NCBI GenBank assembly: GCA_037178975.1
Contig: JASJZH010000006.1
Coordinates: 2,480,001-2,544,000, forward strand
DNA length: 64,000 nt
Reading direction: 5' to 3'
Source of the DNA: Oscheius tipulae
Lineage: Eukaryota; Nematoda; Chromadorea; Rhabditida; Rhabditidae
Below, piece by piece: positions 1-11,826 of this stretch. The translations under genes and the position numbers were made by a program. Each line of letters opens with the position of its first letter. Position 1 is the stretch's first letter. Below the pieces are notes generated by a model. That model did not search any database and was not told where the DNA came from. It worked only from the letters and a program-made list of their open reading frames with translations.

Positions 1-3000
1 CTTGATCGTTTTCGGAAGATTCTTCCTGTCCATTTGAAGATTGAATAGTAGCCAAAGGGGAATGGTAATTACTGCTCTCATCAGCTTGTTGTTCTTCATT
101 AAATAAACTGAAAACATTAGGCTGCAGTATCATCGGCGAGAATAGAGTCACCATCTGTTTTTCGACAAAGATTTTAGTTCAATTTGCATAACAGAGCAGC
201 ACACGCGGTCACTTACGATTGTGGGTCGAACGACAATCCTTGAGCATCAAACAGACGAGTCTTGCGGAGAGATTCAGGTACAAAGCTGATCTAAAAAAAT
301 AACCGTAGAAACTAGTTGTTAAAAATACCTGGAAAGGCAGAATCACGTCCTTTGGAACCACGTATCCAACGTAATTCAGAGCGACGTGTAGGATAAAAGA
401 GAATGCTGTCATGGTAAGGTTGAAGCCGTACAACAGAACTGTAATCTGTTATAAGGTAACCTATCATCGTACCAATTCTGGGAACACCACCACTTCCCGG
501 CGGTAAGTCTCGAATGAAATCCCAACCGAAGATTCCTTGTAGCAGCACATTCGCAGTGAGCAGGCAAATGGCCGTATCCCAGGTGTCTACCCAGAAAGTG
601 AGAAGGTTGAACAGGCAGGAGACGATCTGAAATTTTGAGCCATTTTCAGTTCATAGTTCTCTCTTTGCAGGGTTCTGGGTAGGTAGCATCTCAAGACAAT
701 AAATAATTGAAATTCAGAGTGTAATTGGAGCTAGGAGACACGTTGGCGGAGTGAGAAAGTGATGCGAAACACTAACAGTTGGAATTGTAATAATGATGAT
801 TAGGTAGGGAGCATGTCGCTTGATGCGCACACCAAATTCCAACAGAGACCAATAATACTCAGGCTGAAAAAGTGTGGTACACAGCCAAAAACTGTTACTT
901 TACCGGTCCTTCGGGAAACTCATCTTTACAGCCAACAGGTCCCCAGTAGCAGTGGCGTCTCCACGTGTCGAAGACCTCCCAACCTGCATAATGAAAATGT
1001 CAAGATGATCTAATAACAGTTCCATTGTCGTCACTGGGCGTGGCTGCAGCCCACGTCTTCCCTCCCGGGCGGCGCATTCGCAGCGCAAAGCCTCAACCTG
1101 GATGCGGCAGTTGAAGATCATCAACATTTTTGTCTTACTCTGTTGGCTCTATACCGTGAGGTCTTTGCCTCCACCTCTCCAATTTTGGCAGTCTTCTGGG
1201 ACTGATTCCTATCCTGGGTAACTCAGGCAGAAAGCCTAAATAACTTAACACCTAGGCTCAGTTCTCATAGAGTGAAGAAATGGTACAACTGGGTTGACAC
1301 GCAGGTTCCGGATGTTTCCAAAAAGTGGTAAGTCATTGTACATTACCAGCTATACTCAAAGAAAAGATTAGCGGTTTGACGCATCAATAGTCTAATCCTT
1401 TTGTTCTTACTATTAGTGTAGAGAGCATCGGATGCCCATATCATCTTTTTCCTATAAACTTTAAGTGATTCTATTAGATGTCATCTAACCACAGGGAAGA
1501 AAGTTTGAATATTAACCAGATTGAACTGACATACAAAGTAGAACTCTCGATTACAGGCAATGATCGTATTGCAATGTTTTTGTTCACGAGCATTGATGGG
1601 ACGGATATCTGCATCCGCATGCGCATTTGCGGATATCCGCACATTTTTGGGGATACTGACACATCATAGGGTTTTTTCTTTCAAAAAATGGCTTGAAATA
1701 TAAGCATCCGCATCTGCGAATATCCGCGTTTTTTTGCGGATAGTAATCCATTCGCATCTGCATCCGCATGCGCACCGTGACATTGCTATCCCCATCCCCG
1801 TCCACGAGAAGATGAAAACATAGTTCTACGATCTTTGCGAGCCAAACATGGATCGGTTTCCACGACGAACGTAAACTAAAGAACGGCGTTTCATTCCGAT
1901 ATAGTTTCGTATTTAATTATTAACACTGGACTTAGCATCCCATGTTCCTACAGTGTACTGTAGTGGATATAGAAAGACGCGTTTCAAAACTTGCACTATA
2001 TTTTGTTTGAAAGGCTAAAATGAGTCCTTTTATTTTATTTCAATAAGTACTTGATAGTAGTGATCATGAACCCCAAATGAGCATATTCAAGTCACGATGT
2101 AAACATCCAAACATAGAACATTCCAGCTTGTACTAAAACCATTTCAGGTACGAATGGCAGGAAGGAAGTAATAAACCTTTTGATAGGAAAAGAAGGTCAA
2201 TCTACCAAAGAGATCCACTTGAATCGCGTGAGTTGTCCCACCTTGTAAAGTAAGCGAAATGTTACAGTTTTGAATCGGTTTGAGTGGAAGTTTACACGGC
2301 TCTAGCTTTTGCTTCTTCTCCACCTTCTTTTACACATTTCTCACTTACTTGTGGTCATTATGATTAATAACACCTTCTCTTTGTTTTTGTTCTCACCTCC
2401 CACGTGTTTCTTCTCATAGGTCGTTGTTGGGTCGTAGTTGAGTTTAATCAGTGGGTTCTTCCAGGGAATGTCACCAGGATCGGACAAATTCACACGCGAG
2501 AGATCATAGACCCAGTCAGACAGAACAATCGGACAGTCCTGAATATTGTTGATGTGTGGCGCACATCCTTTTACCTGAGAATCATTCGGCCAGTCAGAGA
2601 AGTCGAATTGACAGGTGACAGAAAACGAGAAGGCTCCACTAGCCCACACCTTAACAGTTAGTTGGATATTCTTTTCCAGTACAGCAATACCTTTCCGTCC
2701 TTGTTGATGACGGCAGGCATTCCGTTCATATACAAATACCATGAGTTTCCTTTGGCACTGTTATAAAGAGCTAAAGCTGGCTGCCAGATTCTCCAGGAGT
2801 CAATGTTCAGTCTGTCGGTACCGTTGTAGTCGGCCGGATTCCATGTGATGTACTCGTCGACCCACGTCGCCCACAAGTGACCGTGAACCATCATTGTCTG
2901 TTCGTGTTCGTCCTGGAGGTTATGCAATGGATAACACAAACGGTTGGCTTACGACTTTCTCAACATGTGTAATACTGATGAAAATCTGGACTTGCACCGT

Positions 3001-3133
3001 GGTTGATTCTTTTTTTACCGGTCGATGCTTGTTGTTGTAATTTTTAAGCATATCCGTCTCCAGTTTCCGATTGAAGTTGACCTCAAGGGCGCCATGAACG
3101 GTAGCGATAAATATAAAGAAGGCAGCTGCTGAA
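1..3133 (-). CDS. Cys-loop ligand-gated ion channel subunit (nAChR-like), 3' end outside window
   Basis: Pentameric neurotransmitter-gated channel subunit of the plasma membrane. Minus-strand exons give, in order: a hydrophobic N-terminus (about 3133-3090); a ligand-binding domain with [10 protein letters not shown] (exon from 2912) and [13 protein letters not shown]; and a Cys-loop with exactly 13 residues between the cysteines once a 36-nt intron is removed (ends SQ-DCP). Further exons follow near 2220-2300, then M1 ([20 protein letters not shown] then LIIIITIP, about 850-770), M2 ([16 protein letters not shown]) and M3 (about 433-330). The M3-M4 loop seems to continue across an intron (acceptor near 110) with an acidic stretch, and M4 lies beyond base 1. 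Introns are about 36-42 nt except one near 0.9-2.2 kb. The first exon and exact start are unresolved. The ligand cannot be inferred; this looks like a divergent nematode LGC/ACR subunit. Confidence 0.85.
1590..1790. repeat. GATATCCGCATCCGCATGCGCA-type degenerate repeat cluster in receptor intron
   Basis: Several imperfect, partly inverted copies of an ATCCGCAT/GCGGATAT word crowd about 200 bp. A perfect 14-bp palindrome (TGCGGATATCCGCA) lies at 1628-1641 and CATCCGCATGCGCA elements occur at both ends. The stretch is inside the long intron of the receptor gene. No terminal inverted repeats of a known transposon could be assigned. Confidence 0.55.
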
Positions 3134-3943
3134 AAGTTTTATAGGTTATGTACAACAAATTGGTAAACAGTTTGTTACATATCTTTTCCACATTTATAAC
3201 CTTCTATCTATTAGATGAGGTTATTAAATCGTACAAGATTTCATAAATGGCTATTGTATGTGTCTATTGTGCCCAAAAACGCAGAGTTGGTGCGTATAGT
3301 TCAAAAAAAATTTTCTCAATAAGAGCTACAAACGTCGAAAAAAATTGGCAGGAATCCATTTTTCTTGGAGATTGGAAGATAAATAATTTGAACTGCAGCG
3401 CGAAATACGGTAGATCCGCGCCAACGTCATGCCAACGAAAGAAATTTTTATCCAAGAACACAAGAAGTACACTAAACAGTTTAGGATACGGTTTTGCAGA
3501 TGTTGTTTCGAAAGAAACTTTTGCTCTACGTTAAACTCACCCAACAGTGGACGGAACCGCATTGCAATGGCGTATTTCTGCACAGCTCACGTTTCCCTTC
3601 ATAAACAATTTGTATAAACTGTCATTCCAAACCGCAAAACTGTTCATTGTGGCTCTCTACTAAGTCTGGGCACATGCTAACATGTGTATGAAGAGGACAA
3701 TAATACTTTAACCGGTAGGCGAAGAATGGAAAGGAAGGGTATAGCGCAGTATCAGCGCTTAGTTGATACCGTAAGAAACCGTACCAAAACTAACAATAAA
3801 TATCTAGAGGAAGGCAGAAATCACAAAAGCACACATATCTGGCAATTTCGAGGAAAATACTCGTTGTTACTTGGTTAGGATATACCTAGGGAAATCTGCT
3901 TTGAAAGCTGCAAAGGGTGGAAGAGATGACACAGTGGGCACAA
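3134..3943. other. Intergenic stretch, no gene seen
   Basis: Short ORFs on both strands carry no recognisable motif or splice-consistent extension. The stretch separates the 5' end of the receptor gene from the 3' end of numb, both on the minus strand. Confidence 0.5.
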
Positions 3944-6900
3944 TTAGGTAGTAATTCTTGTTTGCTCAGAGGCAAAGGGGTTATTGGCCGAGATGACCAT
4001 CTTGCTCCACTGAATGTCAAAAGGGTCCTCTGGTCTTGGCACATGTCTTGGACTCATCGGTTCCCAGTTGACTGCTTGTCCGAAAACGTCAGTACCATTC
4101 GTTTTCTCTTGACCGTTGACAACCGAGGCCTGAAAATATTTGTCAGCTCGTATAGTCTGCTCGTCTGTGTTATAGTGGAGTGAAATCGGAAACTGGTCAA
4201 TGACTAGCGCATCACTGCGGTCATGCTCGAAAATCACTTTGATAGCTGCAAAAACCATGTGCGTGGCAGGGACAATTAAATACTAGCTTTGAATCATACA
4301 CCTCCGCAAGCCAATAGATAACAGTTAAATCTGCATTGAATGAGGGTGGGGGACTTATACTTGCTTCAGAGTGTATCGTAAACGTATGCAAAAGAACTGT
4401 ACCTGTGCGGGAGCAGTGGGAGCGGCAACTCCTGGTGGCCTTTGTGGAAGCGGAGGAGGTGCAAACCCAGGAGCAGAACCATTCCTTGGACTGTTCGTTT
4501 TAGGGAGGTTGCTGCTAGAAGCAGGCACAGCGGCTGCACTGCCTAGAGATCCCATCGACGGAGAGATTGGCATCTGAACCGGTACTCTTCATGAACCATA
4601 ATCTATCCAACCTCTGCAGAGGATCCGAAAGACATTGAGGTCTTCAGAGTGTTGTTGAGCCAGTCATCTGCTCGAGAATCGCTCGAAGTAGGTGCTGGAC
4701 CGGGTGGGGAGCTGGAAACATACATGAAATAGAAGAGAAATATGCTTACTGTTGGGTGCTAACCGATATCGGTTTGTTGAAATCTAGGAGATCGTTGAAG
4801 TCCATAAGATCAGGTTGCGCCTGCGTCTGTACTGCCGGTCTGACGCTGCCGTTTCGTGGCACCGAATGAACAGGGGAAGAATAGTCCATAAAAGCAGGGA
4901 AACTAGTAGCCATCGGGGCTACAGGTGCAGCAGAATACTGGGAAGTAGACGCGGGGGTAGAAGAACACTGAACGAACGAGACCAGATCCTCATCTCCTTC
5001 GTAGATTGGCTCCGTGTTTAGTGATGTACCATAAGCCTAAAAATAAAAACTTGAGACAAATTGAGAAAGCACTACGTCTAGAGGTCGGTATATTCTGTAC
5101 TGATAATTTGCGTGCATAACTCTCAAAGTGGCCCATTTTCTAGCAACGTCTTCCTTAATGTCGTCCTTGAGTTTCTTAGCCAAAGCTACATAATATTCTA
5201 GATCAACGTAGTCAGAATCCGGAAGCCGTATATTTAGATTTCTGACGGACGGTGTGGGTAGACGCATCACTGCGATGACTTTGGAGGTTGTTTCGACGAC
5301 AATGATGGCTTATGGGCTCCCAGTTGATGCCGACAGTAATCGTATTATTCCCAGAAAAACCGGTCAAAAATTCAATACAGTTTTTAGACAGCATATTTCC
5401 CAAACAACTCTTCCACGCTTGTATAAGAACAGTGAATGAGTCTCTAAATATACGATCTAGTTTGAACTCACACGCACTAATGAAATTTCCGACACGATGT
5501 CGGATTTAGTCCGATTCATATTTTCTTAGAAGGCTGTCCAAGAGTATCTCAGAAAGCACGACATTTAACTTTTTGTGGTGAGTGGCATTTCTCCCCGGGT
5601 CCATTAGCCAAATCCCCATAATTCACTGAACAAAAACTTAATGCTGAAGTATAGCCATATTCTCGAGCTCAATGAGCAGTTTGATTATTTTGACAGCTTT
5701 GTCGTTGCCTGACAATGAAAACAGATAACGGAACTAGCCAGCTCATCACAATGAAACATACCCTCTTTGGAGAATCCGTGGCCGGAGCGCGAAGAGAGAA
5801 GTTTCTTCGGAATTGAGAGGCTTCTTTCGTATCTGGAGCTCTCAGCGATCCTTGTCGTTGGAAAAGAGAAGGATTTGCCACTGGTCGAGGCTTGGCGATA
5901 CAGGGCAGAGTTTGATGTATTGACGAGGAAGGTGCCTCATTCACAATAGCAGATTGGGGATCCTGAAGAAGTATTGAAAAAGCTATAAAATTGTGTACCT
6001 GGAGCCTCTCGGTCATGGAGATATGCTTTCGGAATGACTGGTAGGCCTTGTTGGCCCACTGGGCTCCTCCAAAGTTTGTTGGCGGAGGAGAAGCCACTTC
6101 TGCTCCACTGAAAGTATCAGTTTATGTGGCTCCAGATTGTTTTTCCGAACAAATAGTGTAAAATATTAAACTTACTTTTTGTCTCCCCAATCCGGATTCA
6201 GGGCCTTTTCTACAGTTACAGGCTGTTGCTCGAGCTGTGTTGTATTTTCCTCATCCCGTTTCTTCTTCTTCTCCAAACAGATTGCAAAAGCACAGCCGAC
6301 AGCGTGAGAGAGCCGTTCTCCCTGTAAACAAATACTAGTTGATACGAGTCACAACTGCTTACGGAGTCTTTGGAGGCATGGAAGCCGTGGCACATCCATC
6401 GTCGAGAGGTTCCATCGCGACAAATGTACGCAAATCCCTTGTCATTGTTCCGATCGGGAGCACAAAAAGACACTTTTTCAATGGTTTGGTCAACCATCAA
6501 TCCGCGACTGTTTTCCTGGTCGACCACACGTAGTCCATCGCCCGACACGTAAAGTATTGCCTTCACCGGATGACGCTTCAAACTCTGGAACAGAAAATTT
6601 TGAAAACTAAATATTATAGAAACATACTCGAAGATGCTTTAGTGCGCCTTCACAAATCGGCATTCCCCTAGATTCGTAGACTTCAGTAGCTCCAAGATAC
6701 TTCACAGAGAAACTGCAGACTCCAGCCCGAACATTTGCCTCATCTGGCTGCCACGCCTCGGATCGACCGTTTCCATCGGGGACTGGGACATAAAAGTAAG
6801 TTAAAAGGTTGGTATCAACAAAATACCTGTAACTAAAGCTGGAGGCGTCCTGTCGTGACTTCGAGTTCTTCTAAAAGATTGTCGAATGGATTTCCTCAGC

Positions 6901-8152
6901 CTATCCATACTGCGTCCAAGTAACGACCTGAAGTTTAAATTGTTCTGAAAAGAACGGGAAAAAAGATTTTATTCCGTATTGCGGCTTAAAAAAAGAAGGT
7001 CAAAAGATTTTTGGAGCTGATAACTGAGCGCAGCTGGGCAAGGGTATAGAGGGCTAATCAATGGCAGTCATCAATCGATCAACAGAAAAAAGCTTTGCTT
7101 TCTGTTGTTTTTAAACTAATGAATTTTTATCGGAAGAGGAAATGAATTAGATATGAATGAAAAGAGACGTTACTTATTAAAACTCGATTCAAATTATTTC
7201 AGGGCATTCTAAATCAAAGCAGACCTAGCCGTTGACAGCGATTAGCAAAATCATCGCAGAATATGAATGCTCAAAAGGAATTCCCTGAGGAAATAAGCAG
7301 CTGGGCGGCAAGGAAATGACAACAACTACGAGCACACAAAGGTGTTTGGGAATGTCCCTAGCCTATTATCAAGCTATTCTTGTTTGAACTGGTTACCTAG
7401 CAATGCAGTAGTCTGGTTATAATTTCACAATCTGGTCTATTGTTCCTCATTTAGGTTTAATGCGACGCGAGAAAAATGACTACGCAAGGAACGAAACGAA
7501 CGACAATGAAAGAGAGTCTTTCGAACAAATGGGGCAATTCCGACAGAAGGTCAAGAGACTCTTAAAAATCAGAGGGATCTTTGAACTATTCAGCGACACG
7601 AAAAAAAGTTCGAAATTTGTCTTCAGCAATCAAAAAGACATAATGCTCAAAAAGAGTTCAATCTTTTGTCCGACTCCGAATCCGCGGGGGAATAAACATG
7701 TCACCAATTTAAAGGACTGCCTAAGCCGCCTGATTACTGCATTGCACAGCTTTGAGTTAGTTTACTTAGCTCAAATTTCCAACAAAATCTACAAAGTAAT
7801 GAGTCAATGGAATTAGCTGATCGACAAGGTTTGATCGAACAGGATCTCTCCAGCAGGAAAATGGAATCTTGTCAGATAAATATCCCTCAATCTTACCGCG
7901 GACTCCTGCAGGGAAAATTAATCGCTGTCAGCTCCAAGCGCGCCCAAAATAGGTAGTTTCATGCTATTTTGGCTTTTGCAGTTAAAATTCGCCAATTTTC
8001 CTTGAAACTCACGGTTTGCTGTGATCCACTAGTTCTGCGGAAACAGCTGTAGGAAAGTTAGGCGTATGGTCTTGCTCAATGATGGCAGGTAATTCTCTTT
8101 GCTTCTTCTTTCGTTTTGACAGCCTCGCAATTCCACGGGATATGGCACTCAT
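3944..8152 (-). CDS. numb: Numb, PTB-domain cell-fate and endocytic adaptor
   Basis: Cortical adaptor that antagonises Notch and links cargo to clathrin and AP-2/EH-domain proteins. The basic start [14 protein letters not shown] (ATG at 6908) matches the short Numb start of insects. The PTB domain follows: [20 protein letters not shown] (6639-6780), then [52 protein letters not shown] (6322-6590) and [21 protein letters not shown] and RRNFSLR are phosphosite-like motifs (5761-5955), followed by a Pro/Ser/Thr-rich region. The C-terminus has the family's EDPFDIQW (DPF) and ANNPFA (NPF, EH-binding) before the stop at 3944-3946. An upstream coding exon (ATG 8152, to 8013) begins [17 protein letters not shown] and joins in frame, directly or through a 9-nt microexon, to the exon at 6927, giving a longer N-terminus. 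The largest intron is 5037-5760. Confidence 0.95.
5040..5510 (-). CDS. Possible nested gene inside the numb intron, function unknown
   Basis: The 724-nt numb intron is unusually open on the minus strand. One ATG near 5517 opens [15 protein letters not shown] and is followed by a GTGAGT donor. A second frame (about 5440-5300) reads [20 protein letters not shown] and [13 protein letters not shown] third (about 5268-5040, ending in a stop just before the numb acceptor) reads [20 protein letters not shown] and [20 protein letters not shown] 31-nt GT-AG intron could join the last two. No family was recognised. It could be a nested same-strand gene, an alternative transcript or chance openness. Confidence 0.3.
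7897..7905 (-). other. numb: Putative 9-nt microexon of numb
   Basis: The minus strand reads a pyrimidine tract ending TGCAG, then GAGTCCGCG, then GTAAGA: a consensus acceptor and a consensus donor 9 nt apart. The upstream exon ends in phase 2 and the downstream exon at 6927 begins in the matching phase. Inclusion adds three residues and skipping keeps frame, as expected of a cassette microexon. Confidence 0.55.
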
Positions 8153-8935
8153 TGTTCTGTAATTGAATTTTTAGACAGATACAAGTGTGGGATGACAAGG
8201 GAATTGAAGGGTGGGTCACAAAACCAATAATGCCTAAACTGATGAGCTGAATTCCTGTGTGAATCACAGGCGGATGAACAAGCAAATATGAGGATTCTGT
8301 TTGAAGAATGAAAGGAATGGGTCAGTAGACTGTCACTAGAACTAGGAGAATGGACGTTCGGACTACACTTTTTCGAGGCCGTTAGTTTTCTGCGTTCCAA
8401 CTTTTTTGCCTTCCTCCGATATCGAAGAGTTCGAAAGAAATGGAAAAGGGAAATAGTTGCCAATATGACAAGAAAACTACGTGCGGAAACGAGGAGGCCA
8501 CTTTGAGAACAAATATCAGCACATAGGAGAGATCAGCGCAGATTTCGGCTGCCTGTACAAACAGGCGCGGATCATCCGCTGCCATTGGATTCGTTTTTAT
8601 GACCTTCTCATACCGAACGGAAAACGGATTCCTGCAGAAAGAGAAAGAATAAAGTCAGAAAGCTTATCTTTTTGGCTTAATGGAGAATAAGTTTGATGGA
8701 CAGGCCGACGTGTCACCATGACTAAAAAGTGAGAAGGGAAAAGAGTGGAAGAATGAATTCCGGGACAGCCAAGAATGATTTGGTTAAACTTGCAACTGGA
8801 AGACACTTGATGTGATGTTCAAAAGAAGCCTGCTCATCGAATCAATAATTCATGACCTCCCAGACAGAAGAAACTGAAAGCTACGTACCTTTTGAGTATT
8901 GGACCGTAGTATTGGACAATATAACTCAAAAAGGA
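8153..8935. other. Upstream region of numb with one exon-like block
   Basis: Apart from the exon-like open block at 8481-8631 (minus), nothing recognisable is seen. The + strand is purine-rich, as in introns and upstream regions of minus-strand transcripts in this window. Confidence 0.4.
8481..8631 (-). CDS. Isolated candidate exon, unknown protein
   Basis: Bounded by a strong acceptor (pyrimidine run, TTTCTGCAG) and a GTAGTT donor, the 151-nt block is open. It reads NPFSVRYEKVIKTNPMAADD, then PRLFVQAAEICADLSYVLIF and VLKVASSFPH, with a hydrophobic segment. It is not in phase with the next downstream numb exon, so it is probably not numb. It may be part of another gene whose remaining exons were not found. 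Confidence 0.25.
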
Positions 8936-9007
8936 AGGTCCCGGGGAGATTTGAACTCCCGTCGCAGGATTCAGAGTCCTGAGTGCTAACCGCTACACCA
9001 CGGGACC
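8936..9007 (-). tRNA. tRNA-Gln (anticodon CTG)
   Basis: 72-nt cloverleaf read on the minus strand. The acceptor stem GGTCCCG pairs with CGGGACC plus discriminator T. The anticodon arm CAGGA-CTCTGAA-TCCTG has anticodon CTG, and the T arm is GGGAG-TTCAAAT-CTCCC. One of four near-identical copies in the window. No intron. Confidence 0.95.
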
Positions 9008-11826
9008 GGTGATCGCTTGGACTTGCGCAAGGAGAGTCTGCGGACTGACCAGCGCAAAGGACAGGCGGAGATGGCGGGCGCCGCGGGAGCATTAAATCGA
9101 AATATGTATGAACTGTTGACTTGTGAAAAGAGAGTGTCTCTAATAATTGATTGCAAAGGGGTAGAACTAATCGTTACACATGTCTGGTAATTGAATGACT
9201 GACCACAGCCTCTTCATTTTTTCTGCCACAAAAAGTGGTCGGGGAAGTCGGGTCGGCCGCGCGAAATTGACACTAATATTTTCAAATTGGAGGAAGGATG
9301 CGTGGTATTGAACCGGAAACGGAGCGCGGGTAGTATGACCAGGTTCGAATGTACTGATAAGATGCCAGACTTTCGAATGTGTGAAGACTAAGAGGAACAA
9401 GGAGAGAGGTGGCGATAAAATAGACGACTTTTGAGCTATTTGCAGCCACGGAGAGGGAGACTTGTGCGCGAGGCGACGGTTCAAGGCTGTCGCCTATCAA
9501 CATTTATCGATCGATACAACACAATAGTATCATGGCGAGAGAGAGCAAGCAGCCAGCTGATTCACCCTCGCCAAGCGGACAGGTCGTCTGTTAAAATGGT
9601 CATGCTGAAGGAGAAAGAGAAAAGATAATGGGCCGCAATCTGTGTCTGGTAAATAGAGCAGAAACACATGTATCAGATGATGAAGGCAATATACAAGAGA
9701 GAACAACACGAACGCTCGGAAGGGAGCACATCTATTGGGGCACCACTCAATTGTTGTGGGGGAGTACTTTTTCTAAGGGTAGTGTCGCGCCCATGGTTAC
9801 TAGGGTGTGCTCACTTCGGGCACTAAGAACATTATGAAAAATCGTTTCAGCTTCTTAAGGTTTTATTCATAATTGCTTTGATCAGTCGTAATAGTTAGAG
9901 TTAAGGAGAAACAGTAACAAACCTGATGAAGGCGTTAACAATCAATCAGTTAACAGTTTTTTTAAATATCAAACTGCACTGAATATTGTGATGGAAGCGT
10001 GAATAGACTCCGAAAGACTTCGCATGTTTTCACCTTTGGCAAGGTAAAGTCAACAAACGGAGACAGTCACAAACGCTCCACAAATCTTATATTTCTCCTT
10101 GTTAATAGGCATTTCATGATTTCTCACTCTTTAAACGGTGGACAGTACAAATTAGGCACAACAGAAACTGCTAAAGTTTTTGAGCAAAACACACTGCATT
10201 ATCCAGCTGTACGTAAAAAGATTTACGATAGCGGTAGAAGGATGCAAAAGACAGTCAGCTTGGGCAGATTTTATCGCTATTGCGCTATCGTAAACGCGTA
10301 ACCAACCTAAGAAATTCTCCAGTTTGGTAGTATTGTATAAGACATTGTTCGGGCGACTGCACTACGACCATCAACAGAACCACCTGTACAATCGAAATGA
10401 CTTTTACACAGCAGAAAGAAAAGTAGCAAAGTTTCTTGAGGGACAAAAGATGAAACAGTTCACAACGGTTTCAATGCTATGCACATACCAGCTGTAGGCA
10501 ATAGAGCTACTTTTCAACGTTTCTCTGCTGCTGGGAAGAAAAATTTAGCGAATGGGAGAACGACGTGACTGTGACCCCGAACAGCTTGATTTGATTGTAC
10601 GAACAAAGAAAGATGCTTCAAATGCAGCTAATTCAAAAGAAGAGCGACCATCTGTGTTCTTTTCTGCTGACAAAAGTTTTCTGGGACATGTAAAGTTTAG
10701 GTTTATAAACGTATGATGAAGAAGAAAATAGTTGTCGCTGAAACCATGTGAATACAACTTATGTTTGTTCTCGTAAGAGTCAAGCAATAGCAAGTGTTTA
10801 CTTTCCTAACCATGTGACGAATTCAAGAGAGAAGGCAATTTCTTCGAATCACAAGTTCTAATTTCAGGAGAAGAAACTCGACAACGGAAGTTATCAAGCT
10901 TAGACAGTACAAAGAGAGTAGAAGACAGTGTAACCCGTCGTCTCCAATGTGTGCACCTATGATCGTGTGTCTTACCTTTACAATTGGTATTTGATGTTGG
11001 TCTGTAACACATGTCAACTCTAATCTGGGATAACATTTGACAACGTTTGTAGCCTTTTTTGTCAATTATTATCCGTTGACAAGACAAGTAAAGACAGTCT
11101 TTAACTTACAAAACAAATACCGAGTCTCTCCGTCAAAAGCGTAAGCGACTGTTAACTATTCTAATTCTATACTCTCTCGATAAAGATTGTGAGCACAAAG
11201 ACACTTTTGTAGATTCTAGAAGTTCCAGTACTAACGCTGAATTCTGTCTTGAAAATTTGTTGTGCATTTCCTCGAAGACCGCTGAGTATTTCTGTGTATA
11301 TTCTCGGAATTAAGCTGAAACCACCAGGCAGTAAATGCTAATTGACTACAAGATCCCAAGACTCAAATCCCAGGAAATCACATATCAGAACGTTCCAGGA
11401 CGTGAGCACATCTTCCTGTTCCGAATGACGTCAGTGGATGTTTGTTCAACGAAGCCCCCCGGTAGAGTTAATATGAATAACTGGTCATATCCTACACCAA
11501 TTTCCAATTTCTTCTCAGACTGGTGTTTTTTTCTGATCCTATTGTATCATATAAAGTAATTACATGTTTCCTTCGGTTAAAAACATCTCATTCGTTCTCT
11601 GAAAAGGGACTGCGAGAGCTTTTATCGACTCGAAAAACAGCAGAACGGGGCGGGATAAGACCCACTCATAATCGCATCTCATACAGCTCTAATAAACTTG
11701 TCTGTCAACAAAAAGCTTCATAAGGGCGAATAGAAGTCTTAAGATGGTGCATGTCTGGGTGGATGGAAACGTTGTTAACGCATAGGGACGGTATTTATAC
11801 ATGTACAAGGATGAGGGACCTGTTGT
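9008..11826. other. Gene-poor stretch between tRNA-Gln and 7B2
   Basis: No ORF here shows a domain, signal peptide or splice-linked extension that could be trusted. The + strand is A/G-rich throughout. The stretch is most simply read as intergenic sequence beyond 7B2 (3') and upstream of numb. Confidence 0.5.

Noticed and set aside
7460-7816. 118-codon ATG frame on the plus strand
   Set aside because: Lies antisense between the numb long-isoform exons, is lysine/asparagine-rich without a domain, and has no splice partners.
9999-10301. 100-codon plus-strand ORF
   Set aside because: No signal peptide, motif or neighbouring exon; composition like surrounding non-coding sequence.
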